Positions 1 to 6,914 are shown, counted from the stretch's first letter. The stretch: DNA of 9,170 nucleotides from Enterenecus faecium (GCA_018713215.1 DVFO01000043.1:1-9170), one strand, 5' to 3'. Notes: generated by a model not told the origin, from the sequence alone. A program made the numbers and translations.

Positions 1-568
1 CGGTGAGTGCCAGGTAGATGGCGTAGAGAATTTTGGAGGATTGGGAGGCCCGGGGCACCAGCTTGCTCTTCACCGGCCCGGGGCTCTCCGCCCGAATGAG
101 GTGGGTGGAGTTGATGCCCAGGAAGGGGAGCAGAGCGGTGGTGAGAATGAGCACCCCCATGCCGCCCAGCCAGTGGGTGAAGGAGCGCCAGAACAGAAGG
201 CCCAGGGGGAGCCCTTCAATGACGGTGAGGATGGTGGAGCCGGTGGTGGTAAACCCCGAGATGGTCTCAAAGAAGCAGTCCACATAGGAGCCAAACTGGC
301 CGGAGAACCAGAAGGGCAGGGCGCCGAACACGCCGGACAGCACCCAGATGAGGCCCACGGAGAAAAATCCCTCCCGAGCAAAGAACTTCCGCTGCCCCCG
401 CAGGGCGAACACGGACAACATCCCCAGCACCACCATGATGCCGATGGTTTTCCAAAAGGGAGAGGGGTCCTCTCCGTAGTACAGGGCCACGCCCATGGGC
501 AGCAGCATGGCTGCCGCCTCCACCAGCAGGGTGAATCCTGCCACACGAAATACGGTTTTAAAATTCAT
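1..568 (-). CDS. trkH: Trk-type potassium uptake membrane protein TrkH (N-terminal part, runs off the left edge)
   Basis: This is the ion-conducting subunit of a Trk/Ktr potassium transporter, an integral membrane protein gated by the RCK protein TrkA. The visible 189 residues start at an ATG that overlaps the trkA stop codon (ATGA, 565-568), so translation is probably coupled. They contain hydrophobic segments at roughly residues 8-30, 41-56 and 68-88, then the first pore loop with the selectivity-filter motif TTTGS (residues 107-111, in ETISGFTTTGST). The conserved RSFTHWLGGMGVL stretch follows at 128-140. TrkH proteins are usually about 450-500 residues with four such pore repeats, so more than half lies outside the window. 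The GAGG stretch in the end of trkA can serve as its ribosome binding site. KtrB, a close relative, is an alternative name, but pairing with a two-RCK TrkA favours TrkH. Confidence 0.93.
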   Translation of the reverse strand, partial: MNFKTVFRVAGFTLLVEAAAMLLPMGVALYYGEDPSPFWKTIGIMVVLGMLSVFALRGQRKFFAREGFFSVGLIWVLSGVFGALPFWFSGQFGSYVDCFFETISGFTTTGSTILTVIEGLPLGLLFWRSFTHWLGGMGVLILTTALLPFLGINSTHLIRAESPGPVKSKLVPRASQSSKILYAIYLALT

Positions 569-1950
569 AGGGCGCCTCGCAGGCCGAAGGAGTCGGCATA
601 GATGTCGTTGAGGTCTACAATGCCGCTGTCCTTGGCAATGACGATGACAATGTCATCCACCTGGAGGTAGCTGTTGCCCTCGGGGATGATGACCTGGTCA
701 CCTCGGACGATGCCGGCAATGAGGACACCGTTTTTCAGCTTCAAATCCTTCAGCGGGGTGCCCAGGTTGCGGGTGGAAGAACAGACCACAAACTCCATGG
801 CCTCTGCCTGTCCGTTGGCGATGTGGTGCAGGGCGGTCATACGGCTGCCCTTGGAGTTTTGAATGCCACGCACCATGCGGAGAATCTGATAGGCGGTGGT
901 GAGCTTGGGGGATACCACCGACTCCACCCCGGCGGAGCGGGCGATGAGGGAGTAGTTCTGCCGGTTGGACTTGGCGATGATCTTGTGCACGCCGCACTGG
1001 TGGGCGTAGAGGGAGATAATCAGGTTGTCCTCGTCCCGGTCGGTGAGGGCGATGAACACGTCGCTGGCGGGCATACACTCCTCCGTGAGCAGCTCCGGGT
1101 CGGTGCCGTCTCCGTGGAGAATGAGGGCGTTGGGGAACCACTCGGCCAGCTGTCTGCACCGGGCCTCGTTTTTCTCCACCACCTTGCACTGGATGCCCAG
1201 TTTCTCCAGCTGCTGGAGCAGGTAGTAGGTGACCCGTCCGCCGCCGATGATGAAGGCGGAGCGGACCCGGTGGCTGTGGCGGCCCAGTACCTTGAAGAAC
1301 TGGCTCACCCCGCTGGGGGTGCCCGCCACATAGACCTTGTCCCCCACCTGAGGGACGAAGGAGCCGTTGGGAATCATCACCTCTGCACCGCGTTCCACGG
1401 CGCAGAAGAGGATGGGAAGATTCTTGATTTTGGTGGCCAGGTGGGACAGGGGCTGATCGGCCATATGGTCCCCGGGCTGGACGTGGAAGGAGATGATCTC
1501 CGCCTTGCCCTTGGCAAAGGTGTCCACGTCAGCGGCGTTGGGCAGGCGAATCATCCGGGAGATGTCCATGGCGGCGGCAGACTCGGGATTGATGAGCTTG
1601 GTGATGCCCAGGTCCCGGCGCAGGTTGTCCAGATCGGCCAGGTAGTCACGGTTGCGCACCCGGGCCACGGTGTAGGGCACGCCCAGGCGCTTGGCGGTGT
1701 GACCGCACAGCAGATTGATTTCGTCCGAGCTGGTGGCGGCGACGACAACGTCCGCATCCTCAGCCCCTGCGTCCTCCAACACGGTGCGGGAGGCGCAACT
1801 GCCCTTGATGCACATCACGTCCAACTGGTTGGAGATGCGGGTCAAGGTATCTTCGGAGATGTCCACCACGGTGATGTTGTGGTGCTCCGCGGCCAGGTGG
1901 TGGGCAACGGTGGCGCCCACCTTTCCGGCTCCGGCTATGATAATATTCAA
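565..1950 (-). CDS. trkA: Trk system potassium uptake regulatory protein TrkA
   Basis: This cytosolic NAD(H)/nucleotide-binding protein assembles as a ring under TrkH and gates potassium uptake. The 461 residues show the full double-RCK layout. The first Rossmann domain begins with GAGKVG (residues 7-12) and has the acidic residue D30 after the second strand. The first TrkA_C domain covers about 145-220. The second Rossmann domain has GGGRVT (236-241) and HGDGT (279-283), and the second TrkA_C domain covers about 375-450. Length matches two-domain TrkA proteins; KtrA/KtrC-type subunits are half this size. The start codon is TTG, chosen because GAGAGG lies about 7 bases upstream and the Rossmann motif begins immediately after it; no ATG or GTG is better placed. 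It follows patB by 44 bases on the same strand with no terminator between, and overlaps trkH by 4 bases. Confidence 0.95.
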   Translation of the reverse strand: MNIIIAGAGKVGATVAHHLAAEHHNITVVDISEDTLTRISNQLDVMCIKGSCASRTVLEDAGAEDADVVVAATSSDEINLLCGHTAKRLGVPYTVARVRNRDYLADLDNLRRDLGITKLINPESAAAMDISRMIRLPNAADVDTFAKGKAEIISFHVQPGDHMADQPLSHLATKIKNLPILFCAVERGAEVMIPNGSFVPQVGDKVYVAGTPSGVSQFFKVLGRHSHRVRSAFIIGGGRVTYYLLQQLEKLGIQCKVVEKNEARCRQLAEWFPNALILHGDGTDPELLTEECMPASDVFIALTDRDEDNLIISLYAHQCGVHKIIAKSNRQNYSLIARSAGVESVVSPKLTTAYQILRMVRGIQNSKGSRMTALHHIANGQAEAMEFVVCSSTRNLGTPLKDLKLKNGVLIAGIVRGDQVIIPEGNSYLQVDDIVIVIAKDSGIVDLNDIYADSFGLRGAL

Positions 1951-1994
1951 AATGAATCCTCTCGTTTCTCTCTTCTAGATGGGTTGGGGATGGT

Positions 1995-3173
1995 TTACAC
2001 CAGGCCGCGCCGCTGGGCAGCCGCCAGCAGTCGCTCCAGGGCGGCGGCCAGTACGTCCCGGGAACAGGCCAGGTTCAGGCGCATAAATCCGGCCCCGCCG
2101 TAGTTGATGCCGTGGCTGAGGTACAGCTGGGCCTCCTGCTCCATAAAGTCGGCCAGGGCCTTGTCGTCCAGCCCGAAGCTGGAGAAGTCTATCCAGGACA
2201 GGTAGGTGCCCTCCAGAGGGGCAATCCAGACCTTGGGGAAATGCTGGGCCATGAAGTCCCGGAGGTAGCGGTCATTCTCCTTGAGATAGTCCACCAGCTG
2301 CTCCACCCAGGGCTCGCACTGCTCGTACCCTACCTCCAGGGCCAGGGTACCGAAGGAGGAGTTGGAGTAGGCCCCAGAGCGGGCCACCTCGGCTTCCAGT
2401 TTGGCCTTGTTGTCTCCATCGGGCACAATCATGTTGCCGCAGGCCAGCCCGGCCAGGGAGAAGGTCTTGCTGGCGGCCATGCCGATGACACAGTGCTTGG
2501 CGTACTCCTCACCCAGAGAGGCATACACGGTGTGGGGGTGGTCCGGCTGGCACAGGTCGCAGTGGATTTCATCGCTGATTAGGAACACCCCATGGGCCAG
2601 ACACAGGTCGCCCACCCGCTGCAATTGTGCCCGGGTCCACACCCGCCCCACGGGATTGTGGGGAGAGCAGAGGATCATGGCGGTGGTGGTGGGCCGGGAC
2701 AGCTTGTCCTCCAGGTCGTCAAAGTCCATCTCATAGTGGCCGTCCACCAGCTTCAGGGGATTTTCCAGAAGGGTGCGCCCGTTCTCCCGCACCGCCCGGT
2801 AGAAGGGGGGATAGACGGGAGTCTGGATGACGATGCCGTCCTCGGGGTTGGTGAAGGCCCGGACGGCGGCGTTGATGCCGTGGACCACACCGGTAGTGCG
2901 GATGATCCAGTCCCGCTGGACCTCCCAGCCGTAGCGGCGGGACACCCAGGAGCGGATGGCGTTGTAATAGCGGTCGCTCCAGCCCGCATAGCCCCACAGC
3001 CCAGAGCGGGCCATGTCCTCCAGGGCCTGGACAATGGCAGGGGGAGATCGGAATTCCATGTCTGCCACGGACAGAGGCACCACACCGGGCTGGGGATTGG
3101 GGCCCATCAAATCCCACTTCTCCACCTCCACGCCGACGCGGGGGGGAATGGGCTGGTCGAAGAATTGATTCAC
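1995..3173 (-). CDS. patB: MalY/PatB-family pyridoxal-phosphate-dependent C-S lyase / aminotransferase
   Basis: This is a fold-type I PLP enzyme of the MalY/PatB family, whose characterised members cleave cystathionine and other cysteine-S-conjugates (C-S beta-lyase) and act in the cytoplasm in sulfur amino acid metabolism. Visible features (numbered from the start given) are PLSVADMEF near 33-41, the SPHNPVGR motif with the PLP-contacting Asn near 173, DEIHCDL with the ring-nitrogen Asp near 201, and ASKTFSLAG with the Schiff-base Lys near 236. Length, about 392 residues, is typical. Two GTG codons compete for the start. The one at 3180-3182 directly abuts the GAGGA ribosome binding site (3183-3187). 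The one at 3171-3173 has a proper 9-base spacing and is chosen. The gene has its own promoter (3212-3240) and leads a patB-trkA-trkH transcript. Substrate cannot be read from sequence; a plain aminotransferase annotation is the alternative. Confidence 0.9.
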   Translation of the reverse strand: MNQFFDQPIPPRVGVEVEKWDLMGPNPQPGVVPLSVADMEFRSPPAIVQALEDMARSGLWGYAGWSDRYYNAIRSWVSRRYGWEVQRDWIIRTTGVVHGINAAVRAFTNPEDGIVIQTPVYPPFYRAVRENGRTLLENPLKLVDGHYEMDFDDLEDKLSRPTTTAMILCSPHNPVGRVWTRAQLQRVGDLCLAHGVFLISDEIHCDLCQPDHPHTVYASLGEEYAKHCVIGMAASKTFSLAGLACGNMIVPDGDNKAKLEAEVARSGAYSNSSFGTLALEVGYEQCEPWVEQLVDYLKENDRYLRDFMAQHFPKVWIAPLEGTYLSWIDFSSFGLDDKALADFMEQEAQLYLSHGINYGGAGFMRLNLACSRDVLAAALERLLAAAQRRGLV

Positions 3174-3211
3174 GGGAGACACTCCTCACAATGATAGCGG
3201 TATTTTCTAAA

Positions 3212-3240
3212 ATCATATCACAACTGCACAACTGTCGCAA
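3212..3240 (-). promoter_or_regulatory. Sigma-A-type promoter of patB-trkA-trkH
   Basis: On the minus strand, -35 TTGCGA (3235-3240) is separated by exactly 17 bases from -10 TATGAT (3212-3217). Transcription would begin near 3205, giving a leader of about 30 bases before the patB start. The spacer consists almost entirely of a perfect tandem 8-base repeat (CAGTTGTG twice, 3219-3234), which could be an operator. Confidence 0.7.
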
Positions 3241-3298
3241 GGTATAACCTGCAAAATGTTGGCAGAATCACAAGACAGGAAGAATGTGACAGGGAAGT

Positions 3299-3348
3299 AA
3301 AAAAACACAGAAGGACTTGCCGCAGTGTGAACTGCGACAAGTCCTTCT
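3299..3348 (-). terminator. Intrinsic terminator of the rplJ-rplL operon
   Basis: A long hairpin has arms 3309-3326 and 3331-3348: 17 of 18 positions pair, with one mismatch and a 4-base loop. On the minus strand it is followed within 3 bases by seven T residues (3299-3305). It starts 23 bases after the rplL stop codon and cleanly separates the ribosomal operon from patB. Confidence 0.9.
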
Positions 3349-3371
3349 AAAAAAGACTGTGGGGAAGTAAC

Positions 3372-3743
3372 TTACTTCAGCTCCACCTTGGCGCCAACCT
3401 CTTCCAGCTTGGCCTTCAGAGCCTCGGCGTCCTCCTTGGAGATGCCCTCCTTCAGAGCCTTGGGAGCGGACTCAACCAGACCCTTGGCGTCAGCCAGGCC
3501 CAGGCCGGTGATCTCGCGGACAACCTTGATGACCTTGATCTTCTCGGAGCCAACCTCAGTCAGCACCACGTCGAACTCGGTCTTCTCCTCAGCGGGAGCA
3601 GCAGCAGCGCCAGCGGCGGGAGCGGCCATGGCGGCGGCGGAAACGCCGAACTCCTCCTCCAGGGCCTTGACGAGCTCGTTGAGCTCCAGAACGGTCAGGG
3701 ACTTAACCTCTTCGATCATAGCAGTAATCTTCTCGCTAGCCAT
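3372..3743 (-). CDS. rplL: 50S ribosomal protein L7/L12
   Basis: This is the ribosomal stalk protein that recruits and activates the translational GTPases (EF-Tu, EF-G, IF2); multiple dimers bind the C-terminal tail of L10. The 123 residues show the N-terminal dimerisation helices (about 1-33), an Ala/Pro-rich flexible hinge (about 36-52), and the globular C-terminal domain beginning KTEFDVVLTEVGSEKIKVIK and including the GLADAKGLVE segment that contacts GTPases. The ATG is preceded by a perfect AAGGAGGT ribosome binding site 8 bases upstream, in keeping with its high stoichiometry. It lies 70 bases downstream of rplJ, with a stable hairpin between them, and is followed by a terminator rather than by rpoB. 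Confidence 0.98.
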   Translation of the reverse strand: MASEKITAMIEEVKSLTVLELNELVKALEEEFGVSAAAMAAPAAGAAAAPAEEKTEFDVVLTEVGSEKIKVIKVVREITGLGLADAKGLVESAPKALKEGISKEDAEALKAKLEEVGAKVELK

Positions 3744-3787
3744 GATGAAATACCTCCTTAAATAAATAATATAAAGTAGAATGTGGG

Positions 3788-3805
3788 CGGGTCAGGGTTG
3801 ACCCG
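3788..3805 (-). other. Hairpin in the rplJ-rplL intergenic region
   Basis: A perfect 7-bp inverted repeat (CGGGTCA / TGACCCG) with a 4-base loop lies between the rplJ stop and the rplL ribosome binding site. No T-run follows on the transcribed strand, so it is probably not a terminator. It may be an mRNA processing or stability element that helps raise L7/L12 output over L10; that role is inference. A second palindrome (3808-3822) overlaps the rplJ stop codon. Confidence 0.5.
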
Positions 3806-3813
3806 ATGCTGAA

Positions 3814-4347
3814 TTATTCAGCGGCAGTCTCCTCAGCAGCAGCAGCGGGCTCGCCGTCCTTCTCGGCGATGGCCTTCAGGACGATAGCCAGGCTGGTAAT
3901 GGGAGCCAGCATCATGCCGAGCAGCTGAGCCACCAGGCCATCCTTAGAGGGCAGCTCGGCCAGAGCGGCGATGTCCTCCAGGGGGATCACCTTGCCGTCC
4001 ATGAAGCCGGCCTTGATGTTGAAACGATCGCCCATCTGCTTGGCGTACTTGTTGACAATACGCATGGGAGCGATGGGGTCGTCCTTAGAGATGGCGATGG
4101 AAGTAGTACCGTTGAGCACTTCATCCAGCTCACCGAGACCGACGTTGTCGGCAGCGCGGCGCAGCAGGGTGTTCTTCACGACGGAATATTCCACACCATT
4201 CTCTCTCAGTTCAGCACGCAGAGCAGTGTCCTCGGCCACGGTGATACCCTTGTAGTCCACCAGCACACCGGAAGAAGCGCTCTGCAGGGTCTCGGTCAGA
4301 GAGGCCACGATGGCTTGCTTTTCACTGAGAACCTTTGCGTTAGGCAT
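3814..4347 (-). CDS. rplJ: 50S ribosomal protein L10
   Basis: L10 anchors the L7/L12 dimers to 23S rRNA at the base of the ribosomal stalk, and with L7/L12 represses its own mRNA. The protein is 177 residues, typical for the family. The N-terminal half binds rRNA and contains SSGVLVDYKGITVAEDTALRA and the EYSVVKNTLLRRA stretch. The C-terminal helix carries the L12-binding region and ends in a Glu/Ala-rich tail. The start chosen is the ATG at 4345-4347, preceded by GGAGGTG with a good spacing. An upstream in-frame extension to 4419 is open but runs through the leader hairpin and is not coding. Expression should be controlled by the L10 leader and attenuator just upstream. Confidence 0.97.
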   Translation of the reverse strand: MPNAKVLSEKQAIVASLTETLQSASSGVLVDYKGITVAEDTALRAELRENGVEYSVVKNTLLRRAADNVGLGELDEVLNGTTSIAISKDDPIAPMRIVNKYAKQMGDRFNIKAGFMDGKVIPLEDIAALAELPSKDGLVAQLLGMMLAPITSLAIVLKAIAEKDGEPAAAAEETAAE

Positions 4348-4397
4348 TTGGAATTCACCTCCGGAAAATTTAGTGCAGCGGTCTTTGCCAAATAAGC

Positions 4398-4433
4398 AAA
4401 AACGCCGCTTTCGTGTCAAGACGAAAACAGCGC
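4398..4433 (-). terminator. Attenuator-type terminator in the rplJ leader
   Basis: On the minus strand a 12-13-bp hairpin, including G.U pairs, has arms 4402-4414 and 4421-4433 with a 6-base loop; T5 (4398-4402) overlaps and follows its base. It sits between the L10-binding leader structure and the rplJ ribosome binding site. That is where Firmicute L10 leaders carry a conditional terminator, so it most likely attenuates transcription when L10/L12 is in excess. Confidence 0.75.
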
Positions 4434-4444
4434 AAACATATCGT

Positions 4445-4501
4445 TATGAGCTGCATTCTCGGTAGGGCTTACGGCTTGCGCCACCTACTGTCTCCGAACA
4501 C
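4445..4501 (-). promoter_or_regulatory. L10 (rplJ) autoregulatory mRNA leader
   Basis: Shortly after the promoter, the minus-strand transcript carries the conserved L10-leader hairpin (4458-4490). It has an AGTAGG / CCTAC outer stem and an inner TGGC stem capped by a GCAA tetraloop, with the purine-rich internal loop characteristic of the L10(L12)4 kink-turn binding site. Family knowledge: the L10-L12 complex binds this RNA and represses the operon. The downstream hairpin at 4398-4433 is the probable output switch. Confidence 0.85.
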
Positions 4502-4508
4502 GAAGTGT

Positions 4509-4537
4509 ATTATATCAACCCGGGAGGAGTTTGTCAA
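4509..4537 (-). promoter_or_regulatory. Perfect-consensus sigma-A promoter for rplJ-rplL
   Basis: On the minus strand -35 TTGACA (4532-4537), a 17-base spacer and -10 TATAAT (4509-4514) match the consensus at every hexamer position. The predicted transcription start is about 4501, giving a leader of about 150 bases before rplJ. This makes rplJL a separate transcription unit from rplKA. Confidence 0.93.
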
Positions 4538-4581
4538 GCAAAAATCGCCCGAATTGGATATAATTTTGGGGAAATTCCCGG

Positions 4582-4611
4582 CCCGTGCCCATACCTTGGT
4601 ATGGACACGGG
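4582..4611 (-). other. Hairpin downstream of rplA (weak terminator or processing site)
   Basis: Arms 4582-4595 and 4598-4611 form a 14-bp stem (one G.U pair in the transcript) about 15 bases after the rplA stop. No clear U-run follows on the minus strand. Read-through into rplJ, partial termination or RNA processing are all possible. Confidence 0.5.
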
Positions 4612-4625
4612 GCTGGGATCAAACA

Positions 4626-5324
4626 TTAGTTGCCGAACTTGGCGGCGCTGACCTTCACGCCGGGGCCCATGGTGGAAGCAGCCACACAGCTCTTCACGTA
4701 CTGGCCCTTAGCGGCGGCGGGCTTAGCCTTGACGATAGCGGTCATCAGAGCGTTGAGGTTGTCAGAGAGCTTCTCAGCGCCGAAGGAGACCTTGCCGATG
4801 GGGCAGTGGATGATGTTGGTCTTGTCCAGACGATACTCCACCTTACCGGCCTTGATCTCGTTGACAGCCTGGGTCACGTTGGGGGTCACGGTGCCAGCCT
4901 TGGGGGAGGGCATCAGGCCCTTGGGGCCCAGAACCTTACCCAGACGGCCAACCACGCCCATCATGTCGGGGGTAGCCACGACCACGTCGAAGTCGAACCA
5001 GTTTTCCTTCTGGATCTTCTCCACCATGTCCATATCGCCCACGAAGTCGGCGCCAGCGGCACGGGCCTCCTCGGCCTTGTCGCCCTTGGCGAAGACCAGC
5101 ACGCGGGCAGTCTTGCCGGTGCCGTGGGGGAGAACGATGGCGCCGCGCACCTGCTGGTCAGCGTGACGGGAGTCAACGCCCAACTTCACGTGCAGCTCCA
5201 CGGTCTCGTCGAACTTGGCGGTGGCGGTCTTGATGACCAGCTCCATGGCCTCGTTCACATCATACTGAGCAGCGCGGTCGATGAGCTTCGCGCTGTCCAC
5301 ATACTTCTTACCCTTAGTTGCCAT
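4626..5324 (-). CDS. rplA: 50S ribosomal protein L1
   Basis: L1 forms the mobile L1 stalk of the large subunit and helps eject deacylated tRNA from the E site; in many bacteria it also represses the rplKA mRNA. The 232-residue length is typical. Hallmarks are VRGAIVLPHGTGKTARVLVFA (about 59-79) and, near residues 123-143, the signature GRLGKVLGPKGLMPSPKAGT. The ATG at 5322-5324 follows an AAAGGAGG ribosome binding site by 8 bases. The gene follows rplK by only 20 bases, so the two are co-transcribed and very likely translationally coordinated. Confidence 0.98.
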   Translation of the reverse strand: MATKGKKYVDSAKLIDRAAQYDVNEAMELVIKTATAKFDETVELHVKLGVDSRHADQQVRGAIVLPHGTGKTARVLVFAKGDKAEEARAAGADFVGDMDMVEKIQKENWFDFDVVVATPDMMGVVGRLGKVLGPKGLMPSPKAGTVTPNVTQAVNEIKAGKVEYRLDKTNIIHCPIGKVSFGAEKLSDNLNALMTAIVKAKPAAAKGQYVKSCVAASTMGPGVKVSAAKFGN

Positions 5325-5344
5325 TGCTTATGTCCTCCTTTCCC

Positions 5345-5770
5345 TTACTCTTCCACCAGAACGCCCATGGAACGGGCAGTGCCGGCGATCATGCTCATGG
5401 CGCTCTCCAGGCTGGAGGCGTTCAGGTCGGGCATCTTGGTCTCGGCGATCTTCTGCAGATCGGCCTTGCTCAGGGTAGCCACCTTGGTCTTGTTGGGCAC
5501 GCCGGAGCCGGACTCAATGCCACAGGCCTTCTTGATGAGCACGGGGGCGGGGGGAGTCTTGGTCACGAAGGTGAAGGAACGGTCGGCATACACGGTGATG
5601 ACCACGGGGATGATCAGGCCCATGTCCTTCTTGGTGCGCTCGTTGAACTCCTTGGTGAACGCGGCGATGTTCACGCCGTGCTGACCCAGAGCAGGACCAA
5701 CAGGGGGGGCGGGAGTTGCCTGACCGGCGGGGATCTGAAGCTTTACATATCCAGTAACTTTCTGTGCCAT
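5345..5770 (-). CDS. rplK: 50S ribosomal protein L11
   Basis: L11 binds the GTPase-associated centre of 23S rRNA and is needed for the stringent response through RelA and for termination-factor function. At 141 residues it has the standard length, with the N-terminal proline-rich motif PAPPVGPALGQHGVNI (about 20-35) and the C-terminal rRNA-binding domain starting around TKTPPAPVLIKKA. The start is the ATG at 5768-5770, 9 bases after AGGAGGTG. The in-frame GTG four codons upstream overlaps that ribosome binding site and is rejected. It lies 83 bases downstream of nusG. Confidence 0.98.
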   Translation of the reverse strand: MAQKVTGYVKLQIPAGQATPAPPVGPALGQHGVNIAAFTKEFNERTKKDMGLIIPVVITVYADRSFTFVTKTPPAPVLIKKACGIESGSGVPNKTKVATLSKADLQKIAETKMPDLNASSLESAMSMIAGTARSMGVLVEE

Positions 5771-5838
5771 TTGAAACAGCACCTCCTACATAAAATGTGG
5801 TGGTGACGGAGCCGCTTTGTGCTCCTCCCACGGTTTGC

Positions 5839-5855
5839 GACGGAAGCGTTCCGTC
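5839..5855 (-). other. Hairpin at the nusG stop codon
   Basis: A perfect 7-bp inverted repeat (GACGGAA / TTCCGTC) with a 3-base loop straddles the nusG stop codon (5854-5856). There is no T-run after it, so it is not a good terminator. Possible roles are transcript stability or processing between nusG and rplK. Confidence 0.4.
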
Positions 5856-6375
5856 AGTTGAGAGGCTCGACCTGATCCAGTTCCAGTTCCACGGGAGTTT
5901 CCCGTCCGAACATGGACACGACCACCCGAACCTTGCTGCGCTCGGTGTCGATTTCCTCCACGGTGCCAATGAAGGATTCCAAGGCACCATCGGTAATTTT
6001 CACGTTGTCACCCACGGCATAGGACACCATGACCTCACGCTTCTCCACACCCAGAGCGGCGATTTCCTCGTCGGTGAGGGGGATAGCCTTGTTGGCAGAG
6101 CCCACGAATCCGGTGACGCCACGGATGTTGCGCACCAGGTGCCAGGTCTCATCGGTCATGACCATTTTGACCAGCACGTAGCCGGGGAACACTTTGCGCT
6201 CCACGGTCTTGGGGCCGTTGTCGGTGATCTCAGTGACGGTCTCCATGGGGATGGAGACCTCGGCAATGACGTCGTGCATGTTGCGGTTTTCCACGGCCTG
6301 CTCAATGGAGACGGCTACGGTGTTCTCATAGCCAGAGTAGGTGTGGGCCACATACCATTTCATTTCCTCAGCCAT
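5854..6375 (-). CDS. nusG: Transcription termination/antitermination factor NusG
   Basis: NusG is the universal elongation factor that binds the RNA polymerase clamp and links it to Rho or ribosomal protein S10. The 173 residues contain the N-terminal NGN domain beginning KWYVAHTYSGYE (6-17), with the conserved RKVFPGYVLVKM stretch (60-71) and the GVTGFVG segment (86-92). The C-terminal KOW domain is at about 121-148 (VGDNVKITDGALESFIGTVEEI). The ATG at 6373-6375 is preceded by AGAGGT. It lies 12 bases downstream of secE, the classic secE-nusG pairing. Confidence 0.98.
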   Translation of the reverse strand: MAEEMKWYVAHTYSGYENTVAVSIEQAVENRNMHDVIAEVSIPMETVTEITDNGPKTVERKVFPGYVLVKMVMTDETWHLVRNIRGVTGFVGSANKAIPLTDEEIAALGVEKREVMVSYAVGDNVKITDGALESFIGTVEEIDTERSKVRVVVSMFGRETPVELELDQVEPLN

Positions 6376-6387
6376 TGTGTTGACCTC

Positions 6388-6681
6388 TTAAGCGAAGAGC
6401 TTGAGCAGAGCCTCAACCACCTGGCGAGCAATCCAGTCGAAGACCCAGATGAACACGCCGACCAGGAGCACGCAGACAATCACGGTGCCTACGTTCTTCA
6501 GGGTATCCTTGCCGGAGGGCCAAGTGACCTTCTTCAGCTCACCCTTCAAGTCCTTCACCCAACGGGCGAGACGGTTCGGCTTTTTGTCCTTCTTCTTCGC
6601 AGCAGTCTTGGCCTTCTTGTCGGCGGAGCTTACGGACTCCTTGCCAGCGACGACCTCATCACGCTTGTTCAGTTCAGACAT
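6388..6681 (-). CDS. secE: Preprotein translocase subunit SecE
   Basis: SecE is the essential clamp subunit of the SecYEG protein-conducting channel in the cytoplasmic membrane. The 97-residue protein has a Lys-rich, probably disordered N-terminus (about 1-38), then the conserved amphipathic helix with ELKKVTWPS (48-56), and a single membrane segment (about 64-88). This is the short single-TM Gram-positive form; the E. coli protein has three. The ATG at 6679-6681 has only a modest AAGGG ribosome binding site. It sits 33 bases after rpmG. Confidence 0.96.
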   Translation of the reverse strand: MSELNKRDEVVAGKESVSSADKKAKTAAKKKDKKPNRLARWVKDLKGELKKVTWPSGKDTLKNVGTVIVCVLLVGVFIWVFDWIARQVVEALLKLFA

Positions 6682-6714
6682 TCTTGTACCCTTCTTTCTT
6701 TGAGCGAGAGCTCA

Positions 6715-6879
6715 TTACTTGGTTTCGGTGTGCAGAGTGTGCTTTCTGCAGAAGGGGCAGTACTTGTTGAGCTCCAGACGCTCAGTGGTGTTGCGCTTGT
6801 TTTTGTTGGTGTTGTAGTTACGCTGCTTGCACTCAGAACAACGCAGGGTAATCTTCACACGGCTACCGGCTTTCGCCAT
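6715..6879 (-). CDS. rpmG: 50S ribosomal protein L33 (zinc-binding type)
   Basis: This is a 54-residue large-subunit ribosomal protein. It keeps both CxxC pairs, C14-SE-C17 and C41-PF-C44, so it is the zinc-containing form rather than the cysteine-free paralogue made under zinc limitation. Other hallmarks are RVKITLRCSEC and NKYCPFCRKHTLHTETK at the C-terminus. The start is the ATG at 6877-6879, preceded by a perfect AAAAGGAGGT site; open frame upstream of it runs through leader RNA and is not coding. It is the first gene of the rpmG-secE-nusG-rplK-rplA transcript. Confidence 0.97.
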   Translation of the reverse strand: MAKAGSRVKITLRCSECKQRNYNTNKNKRNTTERLELNKYCPFCRKHTLHTETK

Positions 6880-6900
6880 TCTCGGCACCTCCTTTTGAAT

Positions 6901-6914
6901 TTGCCGCCCGGCAA
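6901..6914 (-). other. Small hairpin just before the rpmG ribosome binding site
   Basis: A 5-bp stem (TTGCC / GGCAA) with a GC-rich 4-base loop lies between the attenuator T-run and the rpmG Shine-Dalgarno (6888-6893). It could stabilise the mRNA 5' end after read-through. No direct occlusion of the ribosome binding site is seen. Confidence 0.35.

Noticed and set aside
823..2103. Long plus-strand open frame (426 codons) opposite trkA
   Set aside because: It is antisense to a complete, motif-bearing trkA and its product is Gly/His/Val-rich, typical of the reverse frame of a GC-rich gene.
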